A DNA stretch of 64,000 nucleotides, taken from CAVYTF01 sp963771435. Lineage in GTDB: Bacteria; Bacteroidota; Bacteroidia; Chitinophagales; Chitinophagaceae. Shown here in pieces: positions 34,981 through 42,706 of the stretch. Numbering within the stretch: the first letter of the stretch is position 1; the number at the start of each line of letters is the position of its first letter. Where the stretch lies: NCBI GenBank assembly GCA_963771435.1, contig CAVYTF010000009.1:310001-374000 (forward strand), in the 5' to 3' direction. The notes below the pieces were generated by a model, which was not told the origin of the DNA, made no database searches, and saw only the letters and a program-made list of their open reading frames with translations. Made by a program: the position numbers and the translations under genes.

Positions 34981-35148
34981 TATCAAGCTTTCATGAGGAA
35001 GTATCAAGCTTTCATAAGGAAGTATCAAACATTCGTAAGAGAGTATCAAACATTCGTAAGAGAGTATCAAACATTCGTAAGAGAGCATCAAGCATTCATG
35101 AGGAATCCTAAAACATGCGGGAGAACGCTTCAAACATTCGTGAGGAAG
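34981..35148. repeat. 21-bp tandem repeat array (eight units)
   Basis: Units begin at 34981, 35002, 35023, 35044, 35065, 35086, 35107 and 35128, exactly 21 bp apart. The consensus is TATCAAACATTCGTAAGAGAG, with TATCAAGCTTTCATGAGGAAG in the first units; unit seven is the most diverged. All frames read as heptads, and one short frame (MRKYQAFIRKYQTFVR...) starts at 34993 and stays open for about 57 codons, as expected for any stop-free 21-bp unit. The surrounding gap (34884-35249) holds no other feature. Confidence 0.92.
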
Positions 35149-35249
35149 AAAGGCTCATTTACATAAATGTTGGAAGCATATTGCTTGATAATAAGCCCAA
35201 TAGTAATTGTTGAACCGATAAATAACAGTAATGGCCGGCAGGGATTGAA

Positions 35250-36116
35250 TTAATCTAATGTCGCCATAAACTGGCCGCCGGTAATAGTTACGGGAATGCC
35301 CATCATAGTGAGCGCAGTGCCGCTGAAAGTGCCCATTACAAGATTTGTTGTAGTATTATAGGATGTGATGATCACTGTTACCGCCGCGCCTGCAGTGCCG
35401 GGAGTTGCCTGGTAAATAACATTGCCTGCGCCATCATAAAATGCAAAATAAACCGCATTCATAGTGGAGAAGGTTCCTGTAGTGAGCGTAGTGGTGGGCA
35501 GGGTGATAACAATATTGAAAAGCGAATCATTATTGTCGCCGAGAATGTCAAGAACGCCAACGCCGAGGGTATCCTGGAGCCCGGCGTCAGAGATGGGCCC
35601 ATGATAAAAAACGCCCGCCCCCGTAAACTGCCATGCGCTGTCGGAACTGTTGACGGAAGAACCACCGCCACCGCCGCTTCCCGCATTCCTGCCTGTGCTG
35701 TCCTGAACGTTTACGCTGAACATGCAGGCCGTACTATCAAAAGAAACGGTAAAAGTTGTTTGTATATTAAGAATGGGCGTGCCGATGGTTTTTAAAGTGA
35801 CAGTATTTAAGCCGGTGGTTTTAAAAAAGCCGGAGTCCGCAAACTGAAAACCGTTCTGCATATCCGTTTTAATGTTGTAAGCGCCTGCCGCAGCAACATT
35901 TACTTCGATCTGAACATAGTTAGTATCTCCGGGGGCAACGCCATCATAGAAGGTCCCGTAAACGGTTATGGGCAAACAATTGCCGGTGGTATCTTTTAAC
36001 GTGCCTGTTGCCGAAATACCAAGCAAAGGATTTTCATAACTGTAGGCTTTGGTGCAGGCAATAAAAGCGGCAACGGCAAATGCAAAAAGCCCTAAAAAGA
36101 TAACCAAACGTTTCAT
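35250..36116 (-). CDS. Secreted lipoprotein with glycine-rich linker
   Basis: 288 residues. MKRLVIFLGLFAFAVAAFIAC is a lipoprotein signal with Cys21. Two beta-rich halves (about 22-145 and 160-288) flank a G/S linker (GSGGGGGSSVNSSDS). The N-terminal half includes GTLKDTTGNCLPITVYGTFY and the later ILNIQTTFTVSFDSTACMFS. I do not recognise a named domain; the layout resembles surface lipoproteins common in this group. It precedes fumC on the same strand but with a long gap on both sides. Confidence 0.7.
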   Translation of the reverse strand: MKRLVIFLGLFAFAVAAFIACTKAYSYENPLLGISATGTLKDTTGNCLPITVYGTFYDGVAPGDTNYVQIEVNVAAAGAYNIKTDMQNGFQFADSGFFKTTGLNTVTLKTIGTPILNIQTTFTVSFDSTACMFSVNVQDSTGRNAGSGGGGGSSVNSSDSAWQFTGAGVFYHGPISDAGLQDTLGVGVLDILGDNNDSLFNIVITLPTTTLTTGTFSTMNAVYFAFYDGAGNVIYQATPGTAGAAVTVIITSYNTTTNLVMGTFSGTALTMMGIPVTITGGQFMATLD

Positions 36117-36197
36117 TAAAGAATATTTATAAATACAAGGATTTTAAACGATATTCAGATGTATAAATTGCTTTGTAGATCTTTTTTAAAGGAATGT

Positions 36198-37598
36198 TCA
36201 CTTTAATTCCCCCACCATATTGGCAGCGATAACCCATTCGTCAAACTGCTCCGGGGTAACGTGGCCTAATTTTACCGCCATTTCTTTTAAAGTGGTTCCT
36301 TCTTTATGCGCTTTTTGGGCTATCTCGGCTGCTTTATAATAGCCGATCTTTGTGTTAAGCGCAGTTACAAGCATCAAAGAATTTTCAACATGCTTTTTAA
36401 TATTGGCTTCAATAGGCTGAATGCCAATTGCACATTTATCATTGAAAGAAACGCAGCCGTCACCGATCAATCTTGCAGAGTGCAGGAAGTTATAGATCAT
36501 GAGCGGCTTAAAAACATTCAGCTCAAAATGCCCTGTAGCGCCGCCTATATTAATGGCTACATCATTGCCCATTACCTGTGCAGCTATCATGGTCAATGCT
36601 TCACATTGGGTCGGGTTTACCTTGCCGGGCATGATAGAACTTCCTGGCTCATTATCAGGGATAAAAAGCTCGCCAATACCGCTGCGTGGCCCGCTGGACA
36701 ACATGCGGATATCATTGGCTATTTTCATTAAACTAACCGCCACCGTTTTAAGTGCGCCATGAGCCTCAACAATAGCATCATGTGCTGCAAGAGCTTCAAA
36801 CTTGTTCTCGGCTGTAATAAACGGCAAGCCTGTTAAGGCCGCAATGTTTTTAGCTACGAGTACATCATAACCTTTTGGCGTATTGATGCCTGTGCCGACA
36901 GCGGTTCCTCCCAAGGCCAGCTCGCTTAAGTGTGCCAATGAGTTATTAATAGCTTTTAACCCATGGGTTAATTGGGATACATAACCGCTAAATTCCTGCC
37001 CAACCGTAAGCGGTGTGGCATCCATGAAGTGTGTGCGCCCGATCTTTACCACATGCATGAACTCCCTGCTTTTGGCGGCGAGCGTATCGCGCAGCTTTGT
37101 GATGCCTGGAATGGTTGTTTCCGCCAGCATTTTGTAGGCAGCGATGTGCATTGCGGTAGGGAAGGTATCGTTGCTTGACTGTGATTTATTTACATCATCA
37201 TTTGGATGCAGAAATTTGTCTTTGTCAGTTAAACTACCGCCTTTTAACACATGTGCACGATAGGCGACCACTTCATTTACATTCATATTGCTTTGCGTGC
37301 CACTCCCTGTTTGCCACACCACCAGAGGGAATTGGTCATCCAGTTTGCCTTCAAGTATTTCATCACAAACCTGCGCTATGGCATCCTTCTTTTCTGCAGG
37401 TAGAACACCGAGTTCATAGTTGGTAATGGCAGCAGCTTTTTTAAGATATGCAAACGCACGGATGATCGGCTTGGGCATCTTATCGGTATCCTGGGCAATT
37501 TTAAAATTCTCTACACTACGTTCTGTCTGCGCACCCCAATATACATTTGAAGGCACTTTCACTTCGCCCATTGTGTCTTTTTCTATACGATACTCCAT
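36198..37598 (-). CDS. fumC: Class II fumarate hydratase
   Basis: 466 residues, the expected length. It reversibly hydrates fumarate to L-malate in the TCA cycle and needs no iron-sulphur cluster. The family signature GSSIMPGKVNPTQCEA holds the catalytic serine loop. TGSGTQSNMNVNEV, KSQSSNDTFPTAMH, IGRTHFMDATPLTVGQEF and ALGGTAVGTGINTP supply the other three active-site regions, with all key residues present. A terminator-like hairpin separates it from the upstream DUF1501 gene. Confidence 0.97.
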   Translation of the reverse strand: MEYRIEKDTMGEVKVPSNVYWGAQTERSVENFKIAQDTDKMPKPIIRAFAYLKKAAAITNYELGVLPAEKKDAIAQVCDEILEGKLDDQFPLVVWQTGSGTQSNMNVNEVVAYRAHVLKGGSLTDKDKFLHPNDDVNKSQSSNDTFPTAMHIAAYKMLAETTIPGITKLRDTLAAKSREFMHVVKIGRTHFMDATPLTVGQEFSGYVSQLTHGLKAINNSLAHLSELALGGTAVGTGINTPKGYDVLVAKNIAALTGLPFITAENKFEALAAHDAIVEAHGALKTVAVSLMKIANDIRMLSSGPRSGIGELFIPDNEPGSSIMPGKVNPTQCEALTMIAAQVMGNDVAINIGGATGHFELNVFKPLMIYNFLHSARLIGDGCVSFNDKCAIGIQPIEANIKKHVENSLMLVTALNTKIGYYKAAEIAQKAHKEGTTLKEMAVKLGHVTPEQFDEWVIAANMVGELK

Positions 37599-37680
37599 AC
37601 GGCAATGTTTTAGGCAAAGATAATAAGTGAGGGGTTAGGACTTGGTTAATGGTTGGTGCTATTATGGCAGAATAGGATAC

Positions 37681-37707
37681 AAAAAAGCCTTCTTGCAACA
37701 GAAGGCC
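37681..37707 (-). terminator. Intrinsic terminator after the DUF1501 gene
   Basis: On the minus strand a perfect 7-bp stem (GCCTTCT / AGAAGGC) with a 6-nt loop is followed by six T residues. It lies 26 bp past the DUF1501 stop and ends the DUF1800-DUF1501 unit. Confidence 0.8.
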
Positions 37708-37732
37708 TACCATAGATCAAAACAAAACATTG

Positions 37733-38941
37733 TTATATAAATGAAAGGTATTCATTTTGCCTGCCCATAATTTTCACATCATCAGCGCCAAGCCACTTGT
37801 TCAGAACGGTAGCATATACATCTTTAAAGTCTACTTTATACTTTAAATCGCCATCCTGCAGGTCAGTTAGGTCAGCAAGCGGATTAATAAGCCCTTTTTG
37901 CTTCAAGCCACCACTAACGAGGAACATATTATTTGCCGTACCGTGGTCAGTCCCATTGCTCGCGTTCTGCGAAACACGCCTCCCAAATTCACTGAACGTG
38001 AACAACAGTACATCATCAAAACGGTTATTGTCTTTCAGGTCTTTTACAAAGGCTGCAACGGCATCGTTCATTTCTTTAAACAATCTTTCCTGCGTCGCCT
38101 GTTGGTTCACATGCGTATCGAAACTCCCCAGGCTAACATAATACACCTTAGTATTTATATCAGAGAAAATGAGCGAGGCGATCGTTTTCAGATCACTGCC
38201 CAGTTGCGACTTAGGATAAACTCCCTTTGTTGGGTGCAGGTTGCTCTCCTGGTAAATATAGTCTGCGCTGCTCAGCGTTGCAGCCATTGTTTTATATAAA
38301 TAATCCACAGGCTGTTCATGATGGTCGTCATCAACATGCGCCTTACTAAGGTCGCGGAAATATTGTTCATTGCTGGTATTATAAAGCCTGCGTGGATCTT
38401 TCAGTGCGAGCCCTTTTTCATTTTCACCTTTCAACGCAAGGCTTAGTACATCATCAATTTCAAGGGCCTGTGTTGGTTTGTCGCAACCGCTGCATTGCGC
38501 ATCAAGATAACGCCCCAGCCAGCCCGTCTGGGCCACAACCTTACTATCGGTCCCTGTCTGCCAGATATCCATACTTCTAAAATGGCTCCTGTCCGGATTA
38601 GGATAACCAACAGCATTCAAAATTCCCAAACTACCGTCATCATATAACCCTTTAAAGTCGGTCAACGCCGGATTTAACCCAACTTCATCCGTAAGCGAAA
38701 CTGCCGTACCCTTCGCAATACTCAACCTCGGGCGCAGGCTATAATAAATATCATTCCGCACCGGGATCACAGTATTCAACCCATCATTTCCACCGCTCAT
38801 TTGCAGCACTACCACTACCTTATTTCCCTGCGGCACTCCCACAAAGCTTTGAGTTTCAAAAGCCTTCAAAAACTTAGGAACCAAAAAAGCTGCGGTAGCC
38901 AAAGAACCTGTTTGTATAAATTGCCTGCGTTTAAATAACAT
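37733..38941 (-). CDS. DUF1501 protein with twin-arginine-like signal
   Basis: 402 residues. The N-terminus MLFKRRQFIQTGSLATAAFL resembles a twin-arginine signal. MSGGNDGLNTVIP, RSHFRSMDIWQTG, VYYVSLGSFDTHVNQQ, VLLFTFSEFGRRVSQN and GTDHGTANNMFLVSGG are the family's sulfatase/alkaline-phosphatase-like motifs with conserved metal-binding Asp and His. The function in vivo is not established; genes of this family nearly always pair with DUF1800, which is directly upstream here. Confidence 0.9.
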   Translation of the reverse strand: MLFKRRQFIQTGSLATAAFLVPKFLKAFETQSFVGVPQGNKVVVVLQMSGGNDGLNTVIPVRNDIYYSLRPRLSIAKGTAVSLTDEVGLNPALTDFKGLYDDGSLGILNAVGYPNPDRSHFRSMDIWQTGTDSKVVAQTGWLGRYLDAQCSGCDKPTQALEIDDVLSLALKGENEKGLALKDPRRLYNTSNEQYFRDLSKAHVDDDHHEQPVDYLYKTMAATLSSADYIYQESNLHPTKGVYPKSQLGSDLKTIASLIFSDINTKVYYVSLGSFDTHVNQQATQERLFKEMNDAVAAFVKDLKDNNRFDDVLLFTFSEFGRRVSQNASNGTDHGTANNMFLVSGGLKQKGLINPLADLTDLQDGDLKYKVDFKDVYATVLNKWLGADDVKIMGRQNEYLSFI

Positions 38942-38996
38942 AGAATAATTTTTATTTGAACCTTTTTATTTTTTCCTTTTTCCTTTTTCCTTCCCC

Positions 38997-40481
38997 TTAG
39001 CACAATTGATACTCTGGCGTACTCATCAGCGCGATCGTCACCGTTTTTATATAATCGTCTTTTGTTTGTGAAGAGCTTATCTCCATCGCTATTTTCTCCG
39101 GCACTGAGTTCTGCGGCGTTTGCAGTATCAGGCTTTGTAACGTATTATACAGATCCGTGCGCGGCACCTTATCAAACTGTTTTGTATAAGCATCCCAGTC
39201 TATTTTTGCCAGCACTTTAAAGCCATCTTTACCCATTTTCTTGGGATTGTCCCCCATCTCCGGGTCCTTACCTGCAAATTTGTCCTTCATCCCCATTTGC
39301 TGATCGTCATCCGCTTTTGGTGTCAGGTAAAACGTCTGGTCATCTTTTATCAACTGTGGTATGCGCATCCGCAACATCAACGAAGAACTATCTATCCACG
39401 CTTTACCTCCCGCCCATCCGGCAACATTGGGGGGATAAAACAACAACTGCCCCAGCGCCCTTTGAAATAACAATTGTATGTAATCATTTTCCAGTTGCAT
39501 AGGCAATGTCCGCCTGATGCCTACCAGCAATTCCACAGGCGATTTTATATGTGCACCAATGTTTTTATCGTCATAAAACCAATCACTTGTGTAAATATCC
39601 TCCATCAACTTTTTAATGTCGTAGTTACTTTGGTAAAAACGCCCCGCAAGCCATTGCACTTTTTCATCATTCACATTATCATTCACAAAGTATTTATAGA
39701 TCTTCCTGGTAATGTATACGGCAGTTTGTTTTTGCTCCAGCAAAATATTCAATATATCATCCCCGTCAAAGTTCCCGGTCTTACCAAAAAATGTTTTCTT
39801 ATCTGCATCATGATTAAACTGGCGAAAAGCAAACGTACCGTCAAGGTTAAAACTCCACCCTGTAAACGCGCGTGCCCCTTCCTTCACATCAGTTTCCGTA
39901 TAATTGCCACGTCCAATAGTGAACAGCTCCATCACTTCCCGCGCAAAATTCTCATTAGGGTGTTGTTTCTTGTTTTGTTGGTTATTAAGGAATTGCAGCA
40001 TAGATGCGCTCTTGCTAACACCCTTCAGCAGGTCTCCAAAGTTTCCAAGTGCATTATTTCTAACCACATCCAGCAGCAACTGTTGGTAATAAATATTCTG
40101 CACCCTGCACGCAAAATGCCCGTGCCAGAACAAAGACATCTTTTCCCTCAACTGCGCTTTCGAATTGATCATCTCGTCCATCCAGCCCACATTAAGCTTT
40201 TTAATATCCGCCACATTCTGCTGCCGGATTTCCTTTTTCCTTTCGCGCGATAAATTGGCAATTCCCGGCTTCATTTCCTCAGGTTTCCCCACTCCGGGAA
40301 ACATTGCTTTCAGGTTATCACTAACAAGGTTTATGTAAGCAGGTTTGTCCGAAGACGACTTTTCAAGTTCCTCATACAGCTTATGCTGCGAAATTCCGTC
40401 AACATCTGAAAACTCATTTTGCGAAACGCCAAAACCCGCGCGCCACATCAAATGCTGATTTTTTAATTGTTTTGTTGCCAC
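38997..40481 (-). CDS. DUF1800 protein
   Basis: 494 residues from a GTG at 40481 (VATKQLKNQHLMWRAGFG); a longer frame from a TTG at 40532 exists, but its extra residues look unrelated. Signatures are HLMWRAGFGVS, MSLFWHGHFACR, NENFAREVMELFTIGRGNYT, GARAFTGWSFN and PPNVAGWAGGKAWIDSSSLM. These helical proteins accompany DUF1501 proteins across several phyla, and the pair may act together in the periplasm; the reaction is not known. The next gene begins 55 bp downstream, so the two form an operon. Confidence 0.9.
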   Translation of the reverse strand: MATKQLKNQHLMWRAGFGVSQNEFSDVDGISQHKLYEELEKSSSDKPAYINLVSDNLKAMFPGVGKPEEMKPGIANLSRERKKEIRQQNVADIKKLNVGWMDEMINSKAQLREKMSLFWHGHFACRVQNIYYQQLLLDVVRNNALGNFGDLLKGVSKSASMLQFLNNQQNKKQHPNENFAREVMELFTIGRGNYTETDVKEGARAFTGWSFNLDGTFAFRQFNHDADKKTFFGKTGNFDGDDILNILLEQKQTAVYITRKIYKYFVNDNVNDEKVQWLAGRFYQSNYDIKKLMEDIYTSDWFYDDKNIGAHIKSPVELLVGIRRTLPMQLENDYIQLLFQRALGQLLFYPPNVAGWAGGKAWIDSSSLMLRMRIPQLIKDDQTFYLTPKADDDQQMGMKDKFAGKDPEMGDNPKKMGKDGFKVLAKIDWDAYTKQFDKVPRTDLYNTLQSLILQTPQNSVPEKIAMEISSSQTKDDYIKTVTIALMSTPEYQLC

Positions 40482-40750
40482 AATACTTTTTTTATCGGAC
40501 TGAAAGATAAGATACAAGTTTAAACGCCGCAAATATGAAACTTATAAACAACCGTAACTTAACAATCACAAACGCCTTATCACCGGCTAAGTACCCATTG
40601 TTTTTTGAAAGGTGATGTTACCTACGGTACCGATCAACCTGATGATCCCCTGCTTGTTCGCCATTTTTTACTTTTACTTTTTTACTTTTTACTTGGAACT
40701 CAGCGCTGCCATTCACAATGCAAGATTACGATGCCCCATTTCTCCCATTT

Positions 40751-40820
40751 CCCATTACGGCACACTACGGCACATTAAGGAACACTACGGCACATTACGG
40801 CACACTAAGGAACATAAGAG
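40751..40820. repeat. 10-bp tandem repeat array (seven units)
   Basis: Units end in GG at 40760, 40770, 40780, 40790, 40800 and 40810, exactly 10 bp apart. Their form is (C/A)ACA(C/T)TA(C/A)GG, for example CACACTACGG and CACATTAAGG. The array lies in the 627-bp gap between the DUF1800 start (40481) and the membrane protein gene ending at 41109. Other parts of the gap hold only short ORFs without support, one of them (40795-40995, minus) crossing the array. Confidence 0.88.
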
Positions 40821-40936
40821 AGTGTAAACAATTAACGAACAATAAGAAGTGTGCGTTAAGGAAGAAAGAAATTGTACACCAAGGGTTTTGCCATTTTGCT
40901 GCTGAAGTCCTTACAGCATAAGCATTCCATACCACC

Positions 40937-41113
40937 ACCAACACTTTTAATACACGTAGAGTATAGTTCTTGCATTTCAGCCATTTTAAGGGCATAAAAT
41001 AAAAAAGGCAACCACATGGCTGCCTCTATTCTAATAACCGAAAATATTTTTTAATTGATTATCAACTCTTGGGCGTAAACTACTTTACCAACACTTTTAA
41101 TACATTACCTACC
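40937..41113. repeat. ACCAACACTTTTAATACA repeats, copies 1 and 2
   Basis: The word occurs at 40937-40954 and, extended to ACATTACCTACC, at 41087-41113; a third version lies at 41703-41728. Copies 2 and 3 each sit directly at the 3' end of a minus-strand gene, and copy 2 overlaps the stop codon. The region beside copies 2 and 3 also shares a TTGATTATCAA word at 41055-41065 and 41674-41686. Confidence 0.7.
41001..41027 (-). terminator. Hairpin with T-run after the membrane protein gene
   Basis: On the minus strand GGCAGCC-ATGT-GGTTGCC (one mismatch in the stem) is followed by TTTTTT. It lies about 80 bp past the stop at 41109, and fits a factor-independent terminator. Confidence 0.6.
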
Positions 41114-41501
41114 TTATTGCCAGGAAAAGCATAAACAGTATAAGAACTATAACGCTTAACCACATATATAACCCAGCATAGCCTATTTTTTTATTCTTTA
41201 TATTTTCATTTTCACTTTCTTTATTGAGTTTTTCTTTTAAAGAATTATAATTGTATTTATTATGATGGACACCATTAATAATTAGTAGCACAACATAAGG
41301 TAGGACAATCCAATATTTATTAAAAGGCAATGAAGGAATAAAACCCAAAACTATTAGATATATTAAGATTATATTTAGAGTTTGAAATAAAGACAAAACG
41401 ACCACTCCTGAAAGACCTGCGGTGGCGCTTTCCCCATGGCTATCATAAAAACGACAACTTATATAATATACATAATCAAAAAGCGATAATTTATTTTTCA
41501 T
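41109..41501 (-). CDS. Small multi-pass membrane protein
   Basis: 130 residues, AT-rich codons. Predicted helices are at about 28-54 (GVVVLSLFQTLNIILIYLIV), 62-78 (YWIVLPYVVLLIINGV) and 110-128 (YMWLSVIVLILFMLFLAI), with a charged loop of Lys/Glu/Asn between. No family is recognised. The start is 10 bp after a short frame ending LPKVDYGDNGPPAF, which resembles the tail of a larger secreted or RHS-type protein. An immunity or orphan role is possible but not shown. Confidence 0.6.
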   Translation of the reverse strand: MKNKLSLFDYVYYISCRFYDSHGESATAGLSGVVVLSLFQTLNIILIYLIVLGFIPSLPFNKYWIVLPYVVLLIINGVHHNKYNYNSLKEKLNKESENENIKNKKIGYAGLYMWLSVIVLILFMLFLAIR

Positions 41502-41510
41502 TTCGAAATT

Positions 41511-41594
41511 TTAAAATGCTGGAGGTCCGTTATCACCATAATCAACTTTAGGCAAGCTATTATATCCTTGTCCTATAAAATCACCCCGCGCCAT
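41511..41594 (-). pseudogene. Possible C-terminal remnant of a larger protein
   Basis: The minus-strand frame reads GDFIGQGYNSLPKVDYGDNG then PPAF and a stop, directly before the small membrane protein. It is cut on its 5' side by the palindromic 50-bp repeat. The sequence looks like the end of a secreted or RHS-type protein, but too little remains for a family call. Confidence 0.3.
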
Positions 41595-41684
41595 GGTTAG
41601 TGTCTGGACGAACCATTCTTTTAGTTGATTATCCCCCGCGCCATGGTTCGTGTCCCCCACGAACCATTCTTTTAGTTGATTATC
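41584..41684. repeat. Two tandem copies of a 50-bp palindromic (REP-like) unit
   Basis: Units at 41584-41633 and 41634-41684 share CCCCGCGCCATGGTT and the run from ACGAACCATTC to TTGATTATC. In unit 2 a perfect 10-bp hairpin, ATGGTTCGTG-TCCCC-CACGAACCAT, spans 41643-41667; in unit 1 the left arm has decayed. The units lie between two minus-strand coding regions and behave like a repetitive extragenic palindrome. Confidence 0.8.
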
Positions 41685-41729
41685 AATACCTAAACCAACC
41701 CAACAACACTTTTAATACATTACCCACCA

Positions 41730-42313
41730 TTACCTACATGAGTCACACAAAGGTGGGCGTTTATTATATTCATCGGGTTTAATATAATACCTTGAAGATT
41801 CTTCCAGCTCATTTATTGCAGGAATGATCCATAAATAACATGCATGATTTGATACAATTATTTTCTTTTTTAAATCTTCGAGGAATCGAAAAGAGTAAGC
41901 ATACATAGTATCAATATGCGTTTCACTTTTAATGCAAATTTCAAAACTACCAAATCCAACAAATGAACTGTCATAATGTACATTTGCATGTTTTCAAGAA
42001 CCCATTTTTTACAAGAGTCATAGGAATATACACTTACTAAAAAAGCATAAGTAAAGTAACCTCCATAAAAACTTCGTGTAGCAACACACGAACATTGTTC
42101 CGTACTGGTATTGCATTCCCCCTCTTTTTCTATATAAATTGGAGGCAATGGATGATTTTGTAGACCAACATACTTAATTTTAATAAAATCCTGAGTTAGA
42201 GTATTTGAGCTATTATAGATAGAGTCTTGAAATGATTGTCTGGTTGGTTTATTCTGCGATATACTTTTAAGTGATACTAATAGAATTGATAAAATAATTA
42301 TTATAGATTTCAT
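41730..42313 (-). pseudogene. Exported protein gene with an internal frameshift
   Basis: The first frame (from 42313) encodes a signal peptide (MKSIIIILSILLVSLKSISQ) and a Cys-containing domain (EGECNTSTEQCSCVATRSFY then GGYFTYAF), and as read it continues to 41870. Near 41985-41992 the coding signal moves to another frame: ANVHYDSSFVGFGSFEICIK, then IDTMYAYSFRFLEDLKKKII and a closing NKRPPLCDSCR with a stop at 41730. The joined product would be about 190 residues. The shift is of one base (or two the other way) and is a sequencing error or a real inactivation. Family unknown. Confidence 0.65.
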
Positions 42314-42706
42314 ATATATTTTTTAAAATTTTTGTCTCAGCGGGGTCTGCGCCAGCAGCCCTGCGTTAAAGTAATATATTTCTGTTGCCGCACGTCTTCA
42401 TTGCATGGCCTTGATCAGGTCTATCAGCACATGCCTTTGCGCAAACTGATTTTTAAAACCTCTCTGCCAATATTTCCGAAATTTCCATCAACTATTTCTC
42501 CATTTCTTCATAAAAACCCCGTTTTTCTTCCATTCTCCCTCCTCCCGCACCCATGCCGCATCCCTGCGTCCTTCCTGCCACCTTCACTAGAGTCCGCCAT
42601 ATCCACTACGCCATTTGCCTCCCTCCTTCTTTCTGCCATTAATGCAGGCCTCTTCCTCCTTTTCCCTTTCTCCTTTCCATTTTCTCCTTCATTACCCTCC
42701 AGATCC
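42314..42706. other. Spacer holding repeat copy B, no gene supported
   Basis: A 182-codon plus-strand ORF crosses this spacer and the 3' end of pbpC, but its proline/serine-rich composition follows from the pyrimidine-rich repeat and the antisense of pbpC, so I do not call it. Confidence 0.6.
42464..42647 (-). repeat. 184-bp dispersed repeat, copy B
   Basis: Inverse copy of 24754-24937. The 20-bp block is at 42628-42647, the identical 37-bp core at 42554-42590 and the 13-bp tail block at 42464-42476; the distances between blocks (37 and 77 nt) equal those of copy A. It follows the 3' end of pbpC. Confidence 0.85.

Noticed and set aside
39474..40253. 259-codon plus-strand ORF
   Set aside because: It is antisense to the DUF1800 gene; open frames opposite a real gene are expected.
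40795..40995. 66-codon minus-strand ORF crossing the 10-bp array
   Set aside because: Partly built from the repeat array and one ACCAACACTTTTAATACA copy; no support as a gene.
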